A stretch of DNA of 64,000 nt from Litchfieldella anticariensis FP35 = DSM 16096 (GTDB taxonomy: Bacteria; Pseudomonadota; Gammaproteobacteria; Pseudomonadales; Halomonadaceae): the NCBI RefSeq assembly GCF_000409775.1, contig NZ_KE332377.1:806001-870000 (forward strand), in the 5' to 3' direction. The notes under the pieces are model-generated. The model made no database searches. It was not told the DNA's origin and worked only from the letters and a program-made list of their open reading frames with translations. This document shows positions 34,524 through 43,737 of this stretch, in pieces. Positions within the stretch are counted from its first letter, which is position 1. Each line of letters opens with the position of its first letter. A program made the translations under genes and the position numbers.

Positions 34524-36932
34524 CTAATGCGTACTGATCATCGAGCGGGAAGAAGCTGGGTCATCGGGTCGCTTTTCGTCACCCTCAATCTCCGGCGTTC
34601 CTACCAGTGCCGCCTCCAGGATTTCATCGATCCATCGAACGGGCCTGATGTCCAACGCATCCTTGATATTATCCGGTACCTCCTTGAGGTCACGGCGGTT
34701 CTCTTCGGGTATTAGCACTATCTTTATACCACCGCGTCGGGCAGCCAGCAATTTCTCCTTCAATCCACCGATAGGCATGACTTCACCACGCAGATTGACT
34801 TCACCTGTCATGGCAATATCGCACCGCACCGCGCGCCCAGTATAAGCCGATACCATGGCCGTCACCATGGCAATGCCGGCACTAGGACCATCTTTGGGTG
34901 TAGCACCCTCCGGCACATGGATATGCAGGTCTTCCTTTTCGAACCTCTCGGGATCGATACCCAATGACATGGCTCTTGCGCGTACCACAGTGTGTGCTGC
35001 GCTGACAGACTCCTTCATGACTTCGCCCAACGACCCAGTCTTGTTGATACGCCCCTTGCCCGGCGTCACCACTGACTCAATGTTGAGCAGTTCGCCCCCT
35101 ACGGACGTCCACGCCAGGCCTGTCACGCGCCCGACCTGATCGTCCTGATCGGCAAGACCATAGCTATAACGGCGCACACCGGCATAGGCTTCGATCTCGG
35201 CCGCCGTCAATGTCCGGGGCGCTTGGGCTCCTTCCTTGCCTTCGGCCTCCAACCGTTCGCGCAATACCTTGCGGCAGACCTTGGCGATCTGACGCTCGAG
35301 CTCACGCACTCCCGCTTCACGAGTATAGTAGCGGATCAGTTCCAGTAGGGCATCGCCGTTGAAGGCCAACTCATCGTCTTTGAAGCCGTTGGCTTTCAAT
35401 TGCTTGGGCACTAGATAGCGCTTGGCGATGGCTTGCTTCTCGTCCTCGGTATAACCCGGCAAGCGAATGATCTCCATACGATCCAGAAGCGGGCCGGGAA
35501 TGTTCATTGAGTTGGCAGTGCAGATGAACATGGTCTCGGAGAGATCGTAGTCAAGTTCCAAGTAATGGTCGCTGAACTTGTCGTTCTGTTCCGGATCCAG
35601 CACCTCAAGCAGCGCCGAAGCGGGATCGCCGCGATGATCCATGCCGATCTTGTCAACCTCATCGAGCAGGAATAACGGATTTTTGACCCCGGCCTTGCTC
35701 ATGCGCTGAATCAACTTGCCGGGCAAGGAGCCGATATATGTCCGGCGATGCCCCCTAATCTCGGATTCGTCACGAACTCCACCCAATGCCAAACGCACAT
35801 ACTTACGATTGGTGGCACGAGCAATCGACTGCCCGAGAGAAGTCTTACCTACCCCAGGTGGCCCAACAAGACAAAGCACCGGCCCTTTGAGCTTCTTGAC
35901 ACGCTTCTGTACCGCCAGATACTCGAGGATGCGCTCCTTGACCTCTTCCAGCCCATAGTGATCCTCGTCCAGTACCTGGCCAGCACGCGCCAGATCGTGC
36001 TTGACCCGAGTGCGCTTTTTCCACGGCACCGAAATCAGCCAATCGAGATAGGAACGCACCACCGTGGCCTCGGCTGAGGTCGGCGCCATCATCTTCAGTT
36101 TGCTGAGTTCCTGGTTAGCCTTGTCGGCAGCCTCCTTGGGCATGCCGGATTCCTTGATGGCCTGCTCATACTTCTCGGCCTCATTGGGCACATTTTCGAG
36201 CTCACCCATCTCCTTCTGGATGGCCTTCATCTGCTCATTGAGATAGTACTCGCGCTGGGACTTCTCCATCTGGTCCTTGACCCGGGAGCGAATCCGCTTC
36301 TCAACCTGCAGCAGATCGATCTCGGATTCGATCAGCGCCATCAGGTGCTCGATACGATCGCGCACCCGATCCACCTCCAACAACTGTTGCTTGTCATCGA
36401 TCTTCAATGACAGATGCGCACAGATGGTATCCACCAGACGGCTGGGATCCTCGATGCCGGAGAGAGAATTGAGCACCTCATTGGGCACTTTCTTGGACAG
36501 TTTGACATATTGTTCGAACTGATTGAGCAATACCCGTACCAGGGAATCACGCTCCCGCTCGGTCAACGGTTCGCTTTCACGCAGGCTCACCTCAGCTCGA
36601 CTATAACCGCTATCAACAACGGTGATTTTTCCGACATCGGCACGCGACGTCCCTTCGATTAGAACCTTGACGGTTCCATCGGGCAACTTGAGAAGCTGCA
36701 TGATCTCGGCCACCGTCCCCACGGCGAACAGATCGCCGCTATCCGGATCGTCCTGACCTGCTTCACGCTGGGCGACCAACAGTACCCGCTTGTCGGCCTC
36801 CATGGCCGCTTCAAGGGCCTGGATAGACTTCTCGCGTCCCACGAACAGCGGAATGACCATCTGCGGGTAGACGACCACGTCACGCAAGGGGAGTAATGGC
36901 AGACTCAGGGTCTGTTCGGCGTTCTGCTGCAT
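34524..36932 (-). CDS. lon: ATP-dependent protease Lon
   Basis: Cytoplasmic AAA+ serine protease that degrades misfolded and regulatory proteins. N-terminal substrate domain (LPLLPLRDVVVYPQMVIPLFVGR at the start, split PLLPLRDVVVYP and IPLFVGREKS), Walker A GPPGVGKTS near residue 357, Walker B FLLDEVDKIG, and the Ser-Lys protease site in PKDGPSAGIAM with the serine near 680 and lysine in GGLKEKLLAA. Length 802 is standard. The tail of about 30 residues after RWIDEIL is polar and ends SMISTH. It has a sigma-32-like promoter upstream. Confidence 0.97.
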   Translation of the reverse strand: MQQNAEQTLSLPLLPLRDVVVYPQMVIPLFVGREKSIQALEAAMEADKRVLLVAQREAGQDDPDSGDLFAVGTVAEIMQLLKLPDGTVKVLIEGTSRADVGKITVVDSGYSRAEVSLRESEPLTERERDSLVRVLLNQFEQYVKLSKKVPNEVLNSLSGIEDPSRLVDTICAHLSLKIDDKQQLLEVDRVRDRIEHLMALIESEIDLLQVEKRIRSRVKDQMEKSQREYYLNEQMKAIQKEMGELENVPNEAEKYEQAIKESGMPKEAADKANQELSKLKMMAPTSAEATVVRSYLDWLISVPWKKRTRVKHDLARAGQVLDEDHYGLEEVKERILEYLAVQKRVKKLKGPVLCLVGPPGVGKTSLGQSIARATNRKYVRLALGGVRDESEIRGHRRTYIGSLPGKLIQRMSKAGVKNPLFLLDEVDKIGMDHRGDPASALLEVLDPEQNDKFSDHYLELDYDLSETMFICTANSMNIPGPLLDRMEIIRLPGYTEDEKQAIAKRYLVPKQLKANGFKDDELAFNGDALLELIRYYTREAGVRELERQIAKVCRKVLRERLEAEGKEGAQAPRTLTAAEIEAYAGVRRYSYGLADQDDQVGRVTGLAWTSVGGELLNIESVVTPGKGRINKTGSLGEVMKESVSAAHTVVRARAMSLGIDPERFEKEDLHIHVPEGATPKDGPSAGIAMVTAMVSAYTGRAVRCDIAMTGEVNLRGEVMPIGGLKEKLLAARRGGIKIVLIPEENRRDLKEVPDNIKDALDIRPVRWIDEILEAALVGTPEIEGDEKRPDDPASSRSMISTH

Positions 36933-36968
36933 CGCAGACGTTCCTCAACAAATCGGGATTTACTAAGG

Positions 36969-36997
36969 TGATGGGGGCACGGGTGGCAATTTGCAAG
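36969..36997 (-). promoter_or_regulatory. Sigma-32-like heat-shock promoter of lon
   Basis: Minus-strand CTTGCAA (36997-36991), 14 bases, then CCCCATCA (36976-36969). This closely matches the RpoH consensus CTTGAAA-N11-16-CCCCATNT and would start transcription about 30 bases before the lon ATG. Confidence 0.65.
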
Positions 36998-37036
36998 GCG
37001 CAACCTACGAGCGGCCACCCGTTGTGTCAGCACACG

Positions 37037-37058
37037 AAAAAGGGCCGCTGGGCGGCCC
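37037..37058 (-). terminator. Terminator of clpX
   Basis: Minus-strand stem GGGCCGC / GCGGCCC (37058-37052 and 37048-37042) with a 3-base loop, followed by TTTTT. It lies about 25 bases after the clpX stop and separates clpX from the lon promoter. Confidence 0.85.
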
Positions 37059-37082
37059 CTCTTCGAGCGGGTCTTCGGCTCG

Positions 37083-38363
37083 TCAACCGTCCTTGCCGGC
37101 CACCTTACTTTCTTCCTGCTGCGAATAGATCAACAGTGGCTCGCTTTCCCCGGCAATTACCGACTCATCAATGACCACCTTGGTGACACCCTCCAAGGAG
37201 GGAATTTCGTACATGGTATCGAGTAACACCGACTCGAGAATCGAGCGCAGACCACGAGCACCGGTCTTGCGTGCCATAGCCTTGGCTGCCACTGCACGCA
37301 AGGCGTCTTCACGGAAGTCGAGTTCCACCCCTTCCATTTCGAACAATTTGCCGTATTGCTTGATCAAGGAGTTCTTAGGCTCGGTGAGAATCTGAATCAG
37401 AGCGTCCTCGGAAAGCTCAGTCAGAGTGGCGATCACCGGTAGACGGCCCACGAACTCGGGAATCAGGCCAAACTTGACCAGATCTTCCGGTTCGACATCA
37501 GCCAGAATATCGCCAATACCCTTGCCTTCTTCCTTGCTCTTGACCGAGGCATTGAAACCAATGCCACCCTTTTCGGCACGATCGCGAATCACCTTGTCCA
37601 ATCCGGCGAAAGCCCCGCCGACGATGAACAGGATGTTACCGGTGTTGACTTGCAAGAACTCCTGTTGAGGGTGCTTGCGCCCCCCTTGGGGAGGCACTGA
37701 CGCGGTGGTTCCTTCGATCAACTTGAGCAGCGCCTGCTGCACGCCTTCACCCGATACATCCCGGGTAATGGAAGGATTGTCGGACTTACGCGAAATCTTG
37801 TCGATCTCATCGATATAAACGATGCCCTTCTGCGCCTTGTCGACATCGTAATCACACTTCTGCAGTAGCTTCTGGATGATATTCTCGACATCCTCACCCA
37901 CATACCCAGCTTCAGTGAGCGTGGTCGCATCCGCAATGGTAAAGGGCACATTCAGCAAGCGCGCCAGCGTTTCAGCCAACAACGTCTTGCCGCTACCGGT
38001 CGGCCCGATCAACAGGATGTTCGACTTACCCAACTCCACATCGTCGGACTTCACCTCGGCGCGCAAACGCTTGTAGTGATTGTAGACCGCCACGGACAAC
38101 ACCATTTTGGCGCGATCCTGGCCAATCACGTAATCGTCGAGGGTATGACGAATTTCGCGCGGAGTCGGCAAGCGATCTTCGTCGCCCTCAGCGTCGGCCT
38201 CGAGGACTTCCTCGCGAATGATGTCGTTGCATAGATCGACACATTCATCGCAGATATAGACGGAGGGTCCAGCTATCAGCTTACGGACTTCGTTCTGGTT
38301 CTTGCCGCAGAACGAGCAGTACAGCAGCTTGCCACTCTCGTCCTTGCCTTTGCCGTCGGCCAT
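37083..38363 (-). CDS. clpX: ClpX ATPase
   Basis: AAA+ unfoldase that feeds substrates to ClpP. The N-terminal zinc finger has cysteines in [10 protein letters not shown] and [10 protein letters not shown] (about residues 15-45). Walker A is GPTGSGKTL near residue 117, Walker [10 protein letters not shown] near 180, and the IGF loop that docks ClpP is seen as GGIGFNASV near 263. Length 426 is standard. It is 77 bases downstream of clpP and ends at a clear terminator. Confidence 0.97.
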   Translation of the reverse strand: MADGKGKDESGKLLYCSFCGKNQNEVRKLIAGPSVYICDECVDLCNDIIREEVLEADAEGDEDRLPTPREIRHTLDDYVIGQDRAKMVLSVAVYNHYKRLRAEVKSDDVELGKSNILLIGPTGSGKTLLAETLARLLNVPFTIADATTLTEAGYVGEDVENIIQKLLQKCDYDVDKAQKGIVYIDEIDKISRKSDNPSITRDVSGEGVQQALLKLIEGTTASVPPQGGRKHPQQEFLQVNTGNILFIVGGAFAGLDKVIRDRAEKGGIGFNASVKSKEEGKGIGDILADVEPEDLVKFGLIPEFVGRLPVIATLTELSEDALIQILTEPKNSLIKQYGKLFEMEGVELDFREDALRAVAAKAMARKTGARGLRSILESVLLDTMYEIPSLEGVTKVVIDESVIAGESEPLLIYSQQEESKVAGKDG

Positions 38364-38440
38364 TCGCGTACCTCTTAACGGGAGGCGGCCCTCATGCCGC
38401 CGGAAGTTGCCTGTTTCTGATGCGCCTTGAAATTACGCTA

Positions 38441-39061
38441 TCAGGAAGCCGGACGCTTATCCAGCATGGCATCGATCAGGCCGTATTCTGCAGCCTGGGC
38501 GCCGTCCATGAAGTTGTCACGATCAGTATCTCGAGCAATCGTCTCGATATCCTGTCCCGTGTGATGCGCCAAAATCTTGTTGAGCTTGTGGCGGATATTG
38601 AGGATTTCCTTGGTGTGGATCTCAATATCCGACGCTTGCCCCTGATAACCGCCAAGCGGCTGATGGATCATCATCCGCGAGTTTGGCAGACAGAAGCGCT
38701 TGCCCGCTGCACCACCAGCCAGTAACAGAGCCCCCATGCTTGCTGCCTGACCGATGCAAACGGTCGACACGTCGGGCTTTATGAATTGCATGGTGTCATA
38801 GACAGACATTCCCGCCGTCACCGACCCTCCTGGAGAGTTGATGTACAGGTGGATATCCTTGTCGGGGTTCTCGGACTCGAGAAACAGCAGCTGGGCAACC
38901 ACCAGGTTAGCCATGTAATCTTCCACTGGCCCGATCAGGAAGATCACGCGCTCCTTCAGCAGGCGCGAATAGATATCGTAGGCCCGCTCTCCGCGAGCGC
39001 TCTGCTCGACCACCATCGGCACCAGGCCGCCGGCATTTTGAATATCGAACTCGTTACCCAT
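38441..39061 (-). CDS. clpP: ClpP protease
   Basis: Tetradecameric serine protease subunit. The catalytic serine is in [14 protein letters not shown] (about residue 109), the histidine in [11 protein letters not shown] (about 134), and the acid residue follows near 183. Length 206 is typical, and a short N-terminal pro-region precedes [20 protein letters not shown] (seen as [13 protein letters not shown]). It partners ClpX encoded next on the strand. Confidence 0.97.
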   Translation of the reverse strand: MGNEFDIQNAGGLVPMVVEQSARGERAYDIYSRLLKERVIFLIGPVEDYMANLVVAQLLFLESENPDKDIHLYINSPGGSVTAGMSVYDTMQFIKPDVSTVCIGQAASMGALLLAGGAAGKRFCLPNSRMMIHQPLGGYQGQASDIEIHTKEILNIRHKLNKILAHHTGQDIETIARDTDRDNFMDGAQAAEYGLIDAMLDKRPAS

Positions 39062-39116
39062 CTGATTGGCGTCCTATTTATCCGATGACTGAAACCACGA
39101 CACTATCGACGCGGAC

Positions 39117-39166
39117 CCATTATCTCATTAAATCATAACACCAAGCCCGGCATAAGCCGGGCTTGG
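39117..39166 (-). terminator. Hairpin after tig, with a candidate clpP promoter on its far side
   Basis: An 11-bp perfect stem (CCAAGCCCGGC / GCCGGGCTTGG, 39141-39151 and 39156-39166) lies 19 bases after the tig stop. The following bases are A+T-rich but not a clean T run, so it could be a partial terminator. A minus-strand TTGGTG (39144-39139) and TAATGG (39122-39117), spaced by 16, could start clpP transcription; the -35 falls in the stem. Confidence 0.55.
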
Positions 39167-39184
39167 CTATGCCTTATCCGACGT

Positions 39185-40549
39185 TCAGGCCTTGGCTTCT
39201 TCGCTCTCGCCATCTTCCTCGTCGGCTTCGTCACTGTCTTGAGCCTGCTGCTGAGCGGCCTGGAGCGCTTGCTCGTAGCTCATCTCGACATCCTTGACAT
39301 GGGCCTGCTCTAGCAGTGTGTCAACGGCCTTTTCCTCGAGGATGGACGACTTGACCTGACCTTTGAGCTGTTCGTTACCCAGATAATAGTCGATGACCTG
39401 CTGTGGCTCCTGATACTGCTGGGCCAACTCCTCGACCTTCACCTTGATCTCATCATCGCTGGCATCCAGCTCATTGACCTTGATCACCTCGGCCAGCAGC
39501 AGCCCGACCTGGACACGACTCTTGGCTTGATCGGCAAACAATTCATTGGGCAGTTGGGAAACATCGAAATCCTCGCCCAGACCAAACTGCTGAGCCGCCT
39601 GGCGCTTGAGTGCATCGGTCTCCTGCTGAACCAACGCCTGGGGCACAGGGATCTCGTTGGCATTCTTCAGCGCCTCGAGAACCTGTTGCTTGACACGATT
39701 GTCGACGGCCTGCCCTACTTCACGAGTCATGTTCTTCTTGACTTCGGCACGGAACTTCTCGACGTCACCATCTTCCACGCCGAACTGCTTGATGAAGTCG
39801 GCGTCGATCTCAGGAAGCTGTTGAGCGCTGACACGGTGCACCTTGACCTTGAACGTCGCTTCCTTACCCGCCAGATTCTCGGCCTGATAGTCCTCAGGGA
39901 ACGTCACCTTGATCTCAGTTTCGTCGCCGGCTGAGACACCAGCCAGCTGCTCCTCGAAACCGGGAATGAAGCTCTCCGATCCTAGCACCAGGTCATGGTT
40001 CTCGGCCTGACCACCCTCGAAAGGCTCGTCGCCAAGAAAGCCCTGGAAGTCGATGGTCACTTGATCGCCATCTTCAGCAGCTCGCTCCACCGCTTCCCAG
40101 GAAGCATTCTGCTTGCGCAGCGTATCGATCATCTGCTCGACATCGGCATCGGTCACTTCAACCGCCGGGCGCTCTACCTCGGCACCATCGATGCTCTTGA
40201 GCTCAACCTCAGGGTAGACCTCCAGAGTGGCAACGAATTCAAGATCCTTGCCACTCTCATTGACAGTCGGCTCGATCTGCGGATAGCCAGCGGGATTGAG
40301 ACTCTCTTGGGTGATGGCCTGAACGTAGCGCTCGCGCATCAGTTCGCCCACCACTTCGTTACGCACGTCGTGACCATAACGCTGACGAACCACGGCCATC
40401 GGCACCTTGCCTTGACGGAAACCGTTGAGGCGGACGTTCCTGGCGGCGTCCTTGAGGCGGGCCGTGACGGCCTGGTCGACCTCATCCGCCGGCACCTGAA
40501 CCGTGACACGGCGTTCGATCTGGGAGGTCGTTTCGACGGAAACTTGCAT
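39185..40549 (-). CDS. tig: Trigger factor
   Basis: Ribosome-bound chaperone and prolyl isomerase. The ribosome-docking signature is GFRQGKVP at about residue 43-50, the FKBP-type domain lies at about 155-245 (DGDQVTIDFQGFLGDEPFEGG, read as DQVTIDFQGF and FEGGQAENHDLVLG), and the C-terminal helical domain ends in an acidic tail. Length 454 is slightly longer than E. coli. It lies directly downstream of a tRNA operon with its own promoter and heads the tig-clpP-clpX-lon order. Confidence 0.96.
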   Translation of the reverse strand: MQVSVETTSQIERRVTVQVPADEVDQAVTARLKDAARNVRLNGFRQGKVPMAVVRQRYGHDVRNEVVGELMRERYVQAITQESLNPAGYPQIEPTVNESGKDLEFVATLEVYPEVELKSIDGAEVERPAVEVTDADVEQMIDTLRKQNASWEAVERAAEDGDQVTIDFQGFLGDEPFEGGQAENHDLVLGSESFIPGFEEQLAGVSAGDETEIKVTFPEDYQAENLAGKEATFKVKVHRVSAQQLPEIDADFIKQFGVEDGDVEKFRAEVKKNMTREVGQAVDNRVKQQVLEALKNANEIPVPQALVQQETDALKRQAAQQFGLGEDFDVSQLPNELFADQAKSRVQVGLLLAEVIKVNELDASDDEIKVKVEELAQQYQEPQQVIDYYLGNEQLKGQVKSSILEEKAVDTLLEQAHVKDVEMSYEQALQAAQQQAQDSDEADEEDGESEEAKA

Positions 40550-40608
40550 GAATAGTCCTCTACCGACTGGGGGCGTTCTATGGAATGCGTTGAAGGGTCA
40601 AAAGAGTA

Positions 40609-40637
40609 ATTCTAAGAACCTCATCACGCGCTGGCAA
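40609..40637 (-). promoter_or_regulatory. Sigma-70 promoter of tig
   Basis: Minus-strand TTGCCA (40637-40632), a 17-base spacer, and TAGAAT (40614-40609). The -35 lies inside a small dyad CGCGCT / AGCGCG (40627-40642). The leader to the tig ATG is about 53 bases. The 288-base stretch 40550-40837 holds no convincing gene apart from this promoter. Confidence 0.7.
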
Positions 40638-40837
40638 GCGCGCCATGCCTTCACTATGGGGGCAGAATCACAAGGCACAAGGGGATCTTTCAACAGAATC
40701 GGCAAATGTGACCGCCACACCGCACACTCCACACAAGAGCAAGGCTCACGAGCACAAAAGCACAGTGCGCAATAGACAGGCTCTCATGAGCATGAGACAT
40801 ACGACAAAAAGGAAGAATAAAAGGGGAAGCTGTGTAA

Positions 40838-40913
40838 TGGGGTGGATGATGGGGATCGAACCCACGACCACCGGAGCCACAATCCGGGGCTCTACCACTG
40901 AGCTACATCCACC
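40838..40913 (-). tRNA. tRNA-His(GTG), copy 2
   Basis: Cloverleaf on the minus strand: acceptor GTGGATG / CATCCAC with the encoded extra 5' G pairing to C73, anticodon stem CCGGA / TCCGG with loop TTGTGGC giving anticodon GTG, T-loop GGGTTCGATCCC, and an encoded CCA. Identical to the copy at 40974-41049, 136 bases apart. Confidence 0.95.
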
Positions 40914-40973
40914 ATTACACGAGACACAATCCATTCCTGGCGTGAAAAATCCCAGCCATGGAAGCCGATGAAG

Positions 40974-41049
40974 TGGGGTGGATGATGGGGATCGAACCCA
41001 CGACCACCGGAGCCACAATCCGGGGCTCTACCACTGAGCTACATCCACC
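40974..41049 (-). tRNA. tRNA-His(GTG), copy 1
   Basis: Same sequence and structure as the copy at 40838-40913, including the extra 5' G and encoded CCA. It is the third gene of the Pro-Arg-His-His operon, 46 bases after tRNA-Arg. The 60-base spacer between the His genes is unrelated to the tRNA apart from a short similarity next to the CCA end. Confidence 0.95.
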
Positions 41050-41095
41050 ATATCGGCGCTCGATCCAGCCGGCCTGCCAACGTCGCTATCGGAGA

Positions 41096-41172
41096 TGGCA
41101 CGCCCAGCAGGATTCGAACCTGCAACCTACGGCTTAGAAGGCCGTTGCTCTATCCGGTTGAGCTATGGGCGC
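41096..41172 (-). tRNA. tRNA-Arg(TCT)
   Basis: Acceptor GCGCCCA / TGGGCGT, anticodon stem ACGGC / GCCGT with loop CTTCTAA giving anticodon TCT, T-loop GGTTCGAATCC, encoded CCA. It reads AGA/AGG codons. It is the second gene of the operon. Confidence 0.95.
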
Positions 41173-41240
41173 ATTCTACGGCCTCAAACCTCTTGCCTGC
41201 AACCAACTGAAGAAATTAAGCAAGTAAAATCAATTGGTTG

Positions 41241-41317
41241 TGGTCGGGGTGGAGGGATTCGAACCCCCGACATCCTGCTCCCAAAGCAGGCGCGCTACCA
41301 GACTGCGCTACACCCCG
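41241..41317 (-). tRNA. tRNA-Pro(TGG)
   Basis: Acceptor CGGGGTG / CACCCCG, anticodon stem CCTGC / GCAGG with loop TTTGGGA giving anticodon TGG, T-loop GGTTCGAATCC, encoded CCA. First gene of the operon, about 50 bases after the predicted transcription start. Confidence 0.95.
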
Positions 41318-41373
41318 CCGGCATATTGCACGGCCTTGACTAACGACCTACGGGCCGCGTCAGTGCGAGGCGT

Positions 41374-41401
41374 ATTCTACGTATATTTCTCCGCCGGTCA
41401 A
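41374..41401 (-). promoter_or_regulatory. Promoter of the tRNA operon
   Basis: Minus-strand TTGACC (41401-41396), a 16-base spacer, and TAGAAT (41379-41374), followed by a G+C-rich discriminator typical of stable-RNA promoters under stringent control. The start point would be near 41367, 50 bases before tRNA-Pro. Confidence 0.75.
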
Positions 41402-41444
41402 GCCATTAGAAAAATCATGTCCGCCATACCGCCCTTCAAGCGCT

Positions 41445-41472
41445 TTGACTGTTCGTCTGGGCATGCGAAAAT
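41445..41472 (+). promoter_or_regulatory. Candidate folD promoter
   Basis: TTGACT (41445-41450), a 16-base spacer and GAAAAT (41467-41472), with about 43 bases to the folD start. The -10 is poor, so this is tentative. It is back to back with the tRNA promoter. Confidence 0.45.
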
Positions 41473-41520
41473 CTGCTCCCTTACTTTTCATGCTACCGCC
41501 CACCTCGGGGGAAACGTTTG

Positions 41521-42384
41521 ATGACCGCCCAATTGATCGATGGCAAGCTTGTTGCCACTCATGTCCGCCAACAGGTCGCCCGACAAGTCGAGGCTCGCCG
41601 CCAGGCTGGCGCGAGAACGCCTGGGCTTGCCGTGATTCTGGTCGGCGACAATCCGGCCTCCGAAGTCTATGTACGTAACAAGCATCGTGCCTGCGAAGAA
41701 GTCGGCATCTCCTCCTTACGTCACCAACTGCCCACTGATACAACCCAAAAGGAGCTGGAAGCGCTGGTCGACGACCTGAACGCAGACTCTTGCGTGGACG
41801 GCATTCTGGTTCAACTTCCACTACCCGATCATCTGGACCCCCGCCCTATTCTCGAGCGCATTTTGCCGCACAAGGATATCGATGGTTTTCACCCATACAA
41901 TCTTGGACGCTTGGCGCAGCGACTGCCGGTTCTGCGCCCCTGCACCCCCAAAGGCATCATGACTCTGCTCCAGGAAACGGGACTCAAGGTTCGCGGTCTG
42001 GATGCTACCATCGTTGGCGCTTCCAACATCGTAGGGCGCCCCATGGCACTCGAACTGATGCTGGCAGGGTGTACAACCACTGTCTGTCACCGCTTCACCC
42101 GCAATCTGGAAGCCCACGTCAGGAATGCCGACCTGCTAGTCGTAGCAGTCGGCAAACCCGGCTTGGTCAAGGGTGAATGGGTCAAGGACGGGGCGATCGT
42201 CATCGATGTAGGCATCAATCGGGAGGAGGACGGCCGACTGGTAGGAGATGTGGAATTCGAACCAGCTGCACAGCGTGCAAGTTACATCACCCCGGTGCCC
42301 GGAGGAGTCGGCCCAATGACCGTGGCTTCGCTACTGGAAAACACCCTGTTTGCTGCAGAACTGCACGACGCCATGCAGGACTGA
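41521..42384 (+). CDS. folD: Bifunctional methylenetetrahydrofolate dehydrogenase / cyclohydrolase
   Basis: Cytoplasmic enzyme that converts 5,10-methylene-THF to 10-formyl-THF using NADP. The catalytic lysine is in [14 protein letters not shown] (about residue 56), the substrate loop is [13 protein letters not shown], the nucleotide fold includes [11 protein letters not shown] near 165, and the end motif [13 protein letters not shown] is intact. Length 287 is standard. The ATG at 41521 is preferred to the adjacent TTG at 41518. luxS follows 66 bases later on the same strand. Confidence 0.96.
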   Translation: MTAQLIDGKLVATHVRQQVARQVEARRQAGARTPGLAVILVGDNPASEVYVRNKHRACEEVGISSLRHQLPTDTTQKELEALVDDLNADSCVDGILVQLPLPDHLDPRPILERILPHKDIDGFHPYNLGRLAQRLPVLRPCTPKGIMTLLQETGLKVRGLDATIVGASNIVGRPMALELMLAGCTTTVCHRFTRNLEAHVRNADLLVVAVGKPGLVKGEWVKDGAIVIDVGINREEDGRLVGDVEFEPAAQRASYITPVPGGVGPMTVASLLENTLFAAELHDAMQD

Positions 42385-42450
42385 GCGCCTTGCGTTAGAA
42401 TGCGCGACTTTTACGCTTCACCCTTCAATAATGAATTTCGAGGCCCCGCC

Positions 42451-42921
42451 ATGAACGAGCATCCGCAAATGAACGTGGAAAGCTTCAATCTCGATCACAC
42501 CAAGGTCAAAGCCCCCTACGTACGGCTGGCCGGCATCAAGGTCGGAGACAATGGCGACGCCATCCACAAGTATGACATGCGTATCTGTCAGCCCAACAGG
42601 GAGCACATGGAGATGCCCGCCCTCCACTCCTTGGAACATTTGATGGCAGAACTATCACGCAACCACAGCGACAAGATCGTGGATATCAGCCCCATGGGTT
42701 GCCAGACCGGCTTCTATGTCGCCCTGATCAACCACGATGACTATGACGACGTCCTGAGCCTGCTGGAAAAAACCCTCAACGATGTACTGGATGCCAATGA
42801 GGTTCCAGCATGCAACGAAATGCAGTGCGGCTGGGCTGCCAGCCATAGCCTGGAAGGTGCCAAGGACATCGCGCGCGGCTTCCTCGCCAAACGCGACGAA
42901 TGGACACAAGTCTTCGCCTGA
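42451..42921 (+). CDS. luxS: S-ribosylhomocysteine lyase (AI-2 synthase)
   Basis: Splits S-ribosylhomocysteine to homocysteine and DPD, the precursor of autoinducer-2. Metal ligands are in HSLEH (residues 59-63) and the later cysteine C126 (MQCGW); the catalytic cysteine is C84 in [10 protein letters not shown]. Length 156 is typical. I place the start at 42451, with GAGG seven bases upstream; the ATG at 42469 (MNVESF) is an alternative that fits some family members. mtnN follows after 33 bases, so the two consecutive steps of S-adenosylhomocysteine breakdown are adjacent. Confidence 0.94.
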   Translation: MNEHPQMNVESFNLDHTKVKAPYVRLAGIKVGDNGDAIHKYDMRICQPNREHMEMPALHSLEHLMAELSRNHSDKIVDISPMGCQTGFYVALINHDDYDDVLSLLEKTLNDVLDANEVPACNEMQCGWAASHSLEGAKDIARGFLAKRDEWTQVFA

Positions 42922-42954
42922 ACAGAGCACCGCTTTTAGCAAGGAACATTCAGA

Positions 42955-43680
42955 ATGAAAAAGATCGGCATCATTGGTGCCATGGCCGAGGAAGTCGCGC
43001 TGCTGGCCTCGCGATTGGACGGCTGCCAAACTCGACAGCACGTCGGCTCGACCTTCCACCTCGGCCGCTTGCACGGTGTCGATGTCGTGATTCTGCAATC
43101 GGGTATCGGCAAGGTGAATGCCGCCGTCGGCACCACACTGCTTCTCGATATGTATCACCCGGAAGCGGTCATCAACACCGGCTCGGCCGGCGGCTTCGAC
43201 GACCGACTCGAAGTTGGCGATGTAGTGATTTCCACGGAGGTACGCCATCACGATGTCGATGCAGTAGCGTTCGGTTACGAACACGGCCAAGTCCCCAGAA
43301 TGCCGGCAGCTTACCAACCAGATCCACGCCTGGTGAACATCGCCCGAGAGTGTATCGAGAGCATGGGCGAGCTACGTGTGCTAGAGGGGCTAATCGCCAC
43401 CGGTGACGTCTTCATGGCCGACCCTGACGCCGTGGCTCTCGCCAGGCGACGCTTTCCGACCATGCTGGCTGCTGAGATGGAAGCCGCCGCCATCGCTCAA
43501 ACCTGCCACCTCTATGGCTGCCCTTTCGTGGTAATCCGTGCGCTTTCCGATATCGCCGGAAAGACATCCAATCTGTCATTCCAGCGCTTTATCGAGCAAG
43601 CAGCCACGCACTCCGCACGCATGGTCGAAGCCATGATTCAGCGCCTGGGCATCGCCGACACGACCCCCATCGAAGCCTGA
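42955..43680 (+). CDS. mtnN: 5'-methylthioadenosine/S-adenosylhomocysteine nucleosidase
   Basis: Removes adenine from methylthioadenosine and S-adenosylhomocysteine, giving the substrate of LuxS. It opens MKKIGIIGAMAEEV with the catalytic glutamate at residue 12, has NTGSAGGFDDRLEVGDV (parts NTGSAGGF and LEVGDVV), the ribose-binding AEMEAAAIAQTC, and the catalytic aspartate in IRALSDIAGK. Length 241. It is co-oriented with luxS and ends in a hairpin before the flaG promoter. Confidence 0.96.
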   Translation: MKKIGIIGAMAEEVALLASRLDGCQTRQHVGSTFHLGRLHGVDVVILQSGIGKVNAAVGTTLLLDMYHPEAVINTGSAGGFDDRLEVGDVVISTEVRHHDVDAVAFGYEHGQVPRMPAAYQPDPRLVNIARECIESMGELRVLEGLIATGDVFMADPDAVALARRRFPTMLAAEMEAAAIAQTCHLYGCPFVVIRALSDIAGKTSNLSFQRFIEQAATHSARMVEAMIQRLGIADTTPIEA

Positions 43681-43693
43681 CCCCCTCCCTCCC

Positions 43694-43721
43694 GGCGCCC
43701 ACCTTCTCTTCGGTGGACGCC
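43694..43721 (+). terminator. Hairpin after mtnN
   Basis: Stem GGCGCCCACC (43694-43703) / GGTGGACGCC (43712-43721), 10 bp with one mismatch, and an 8-base loop; it lies 14 bases after the mtnN stop. The T run after it is poor, so termination may be partial. Confidence 0.6.
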
Positions 43722-43737
43722 CTTCTCAGGATAACTC

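Noticed and set aside
39995-40555. A 186-residue frame antisense to tig
   Set aside because: Mirror of trigger factor codons, without start signals.
40838-41049. Repeated 76-base units 136 bases apart, as a possible repeat array
   Set aside because: Only two copies, each a full tRNA-His cloverleaf; there is no CRISPR-like repeat-spacer structure.
40503-41521. Small open frames on the plus strand with wording such as GIEPTTTGATIRG, GFEPATYGLEGRC and GFEPPTSCSQS
   Set aside because: These are antisense translations of the His, Arg and Pro tRNA genes, a well-known false-gene pattern.
42655-43317. A 220-residue frame antisense to luxS and mtnN
   Set aside because: It spans two well-supported genes on the other strand; the composition is that of a shadow frame.
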